NCBI GenBank assembly: GCA_900554535.1
Contig: USIA01000131.1
Coordinates: forward strand, 1-5,017
DNA length: 5,017 nucleotides
Direction of reading: 5' to 3'
From: an uncultured Oscillospiraceae bacterium
GTDB lineage: Bacteria; Bacillota; Clostridia; Oscillospirales; Acutalibacteraceae
Part shown: positions 4,663 through 5,017 of the stretch, piece by piece
Layout of the letters: each line of letters begins with the position of its first letter
Numbering within the stretch: position 1 is the first letter of the stretch
The notes under the pieces: generated by a model
The model's database searches: none
Told to the model about the DNA's origin: nothing
Seen by the model: only the letters and a program-made list of their open reading frames with translations
Position numbers and translations under genes: made by a program

Positions 4663-5017
4663 TTAGCCGTTCGCCGCGTTGACGGCCAGATAAACCACAA
4701 CCGGGAAAACATACAAAGCGACAAATGTGAGCAACGCCACCACCTCGTAGATCACCGTGACCGGCGTTTCAAGGAAGGCCAGCAGTTTCGCGTACCAATG
4801 GCAAACAAGGAGGGCCGGCAGTTCCGCGCCCCAGCCGCGCCGCAGGCCGATCAAGAACAACACCGCCAGCAGAATGCCAATCCCGGTGCAGGCAAGGCCC
4901 GGCCAGAAGCCCGGCGGCGTGAAGGAAATCCGCACCGTCGAGGTGCCCGCTGGCACGCGTACCGTCAGAAAGGTGCCAGACGCCACATCCGTCTGGGCAG
5001 CAGCGCCGTTGACCGTG
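4663..5017 (-). CDS. YfhO-family membrane protein, C-terminal end, 5' part outside the window
   Basis: The reading frame is open to the right edge and ends at TAA (4663-4665), leaving 117 codons. The visible part begins with a beta-rich extracytoplasmic stretch ending in VRVPAGTSTVRISFTPPGFWPGL, of which the PAG...(x)...F-T-P-P-G-x-x-x-G pattern is the typical end of YfhO-type proteins, just before the last membrane segments. Two hydrophobic spans follow (about residues 45-62 and 83-112 of the visible part), joined by a loop with Arg-Arg. YfhO proteins are large multi-pass GT-C fold proteins; B. subtilis YfhO has been linked to glycosylation of lipoteichoic acid. The GTG at 4986 is in frame but lies inside the conserved domain and is not a real start. 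Assignment rests on the short C-terminal signature only, so other GT-C or EpsG-like membrane proteins are not excluded. Confidence 0.7.
   Translation of the reverse strand, partial: TVNGAAAQTDVASGTFLTVRVPAGTSTVRISFTPPGFWPGLACTGIGILLAVLFLIGLRRGWGAELPALLVCHWYAKLLAFLETPVTVIYEVVALLTFVALYVFPVVVYLAVNAANG

Noticed and set aside
1..5017. Mobile element, phage, CRISPR, toxin-antitoxin or defence genes.
   Set aside because: No transposase, integrase, spaced direct repeats, or small paired genes are visible; all gaps are under 240 bp and are explained by promoters, leaders or a terminator.

Overview
The window looks like a moderately GC-rich piece of a Firmicutes chromosome, most likely an anaerobic clostridium of the Oscillospirales/Ruminococcaceae type. 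The reasons are HPr kinase/phosphorylase (mainly Firmicutes for this form), the hprK - PHP phosphatase - murB order, a YitT/DUF2179 membrane protein, sigma-A type promoters with extended -10 boxes, and purine-rich ribosome binding sites. The genus is inference. There is no tRNA, rRNA, CRISPR array or insertion sequence, and no sign of recent transfer.

Left part, minus strand, read right to left: hprK (1106-2143), a YcdX-like PHP phosphatase (252-1004), and the first 77 codons of murB (233 down to the window edge). PHP and murB are 18 bp apart, and the murB ribosome binding site touches the PHP stop codon, so they are probably co-transcribed. A good extended -10 promoter lies between hprK and the PHP gene, so the PHP-murB pair can also be expressed separately from hprK. 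The set joins carbon-source control (HprK acting on HPr of the PTS) with peptidoglycan precursor synthesis (MurB).

Middle, plus strand: a divergent intergenic region (2144-2378) carries a strong promoter (TTGAAC, 17 bp, TATAAT, extended -10) for one GT4-type glycosyltransferase gene (2379-3560). A perfect 7-bp dyad frames the -35 box, and the leader of about 100 nt can fold in competing ways. The gene ends at a textbook intrinsic terminator (3579-3621). The enzyme is a full-length GT-B protein, but it has lost several of the usual nucleotide-sugar contact residues.

Right part, minus strand: the 3' end of a YfhO-family multi-pass membrane protein (5017 down to 4663), then a YitT/DUF2179 membrane protein (4547 down to 3663) that converges on the glycosyltransferase terminator. 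A GT4-like protein, a YfhO-like protein and MurB in one region hint at cell-envelope work, but nothing here shows that the plus-strand glycosyltransferase and YfhO act together.

I see no clearly new multi-gene system. The best leads are the degenerate active site of the glycosyltransferase, the dyad over its promoter, and the structured 5' end of hprK with an uncertain start codon.
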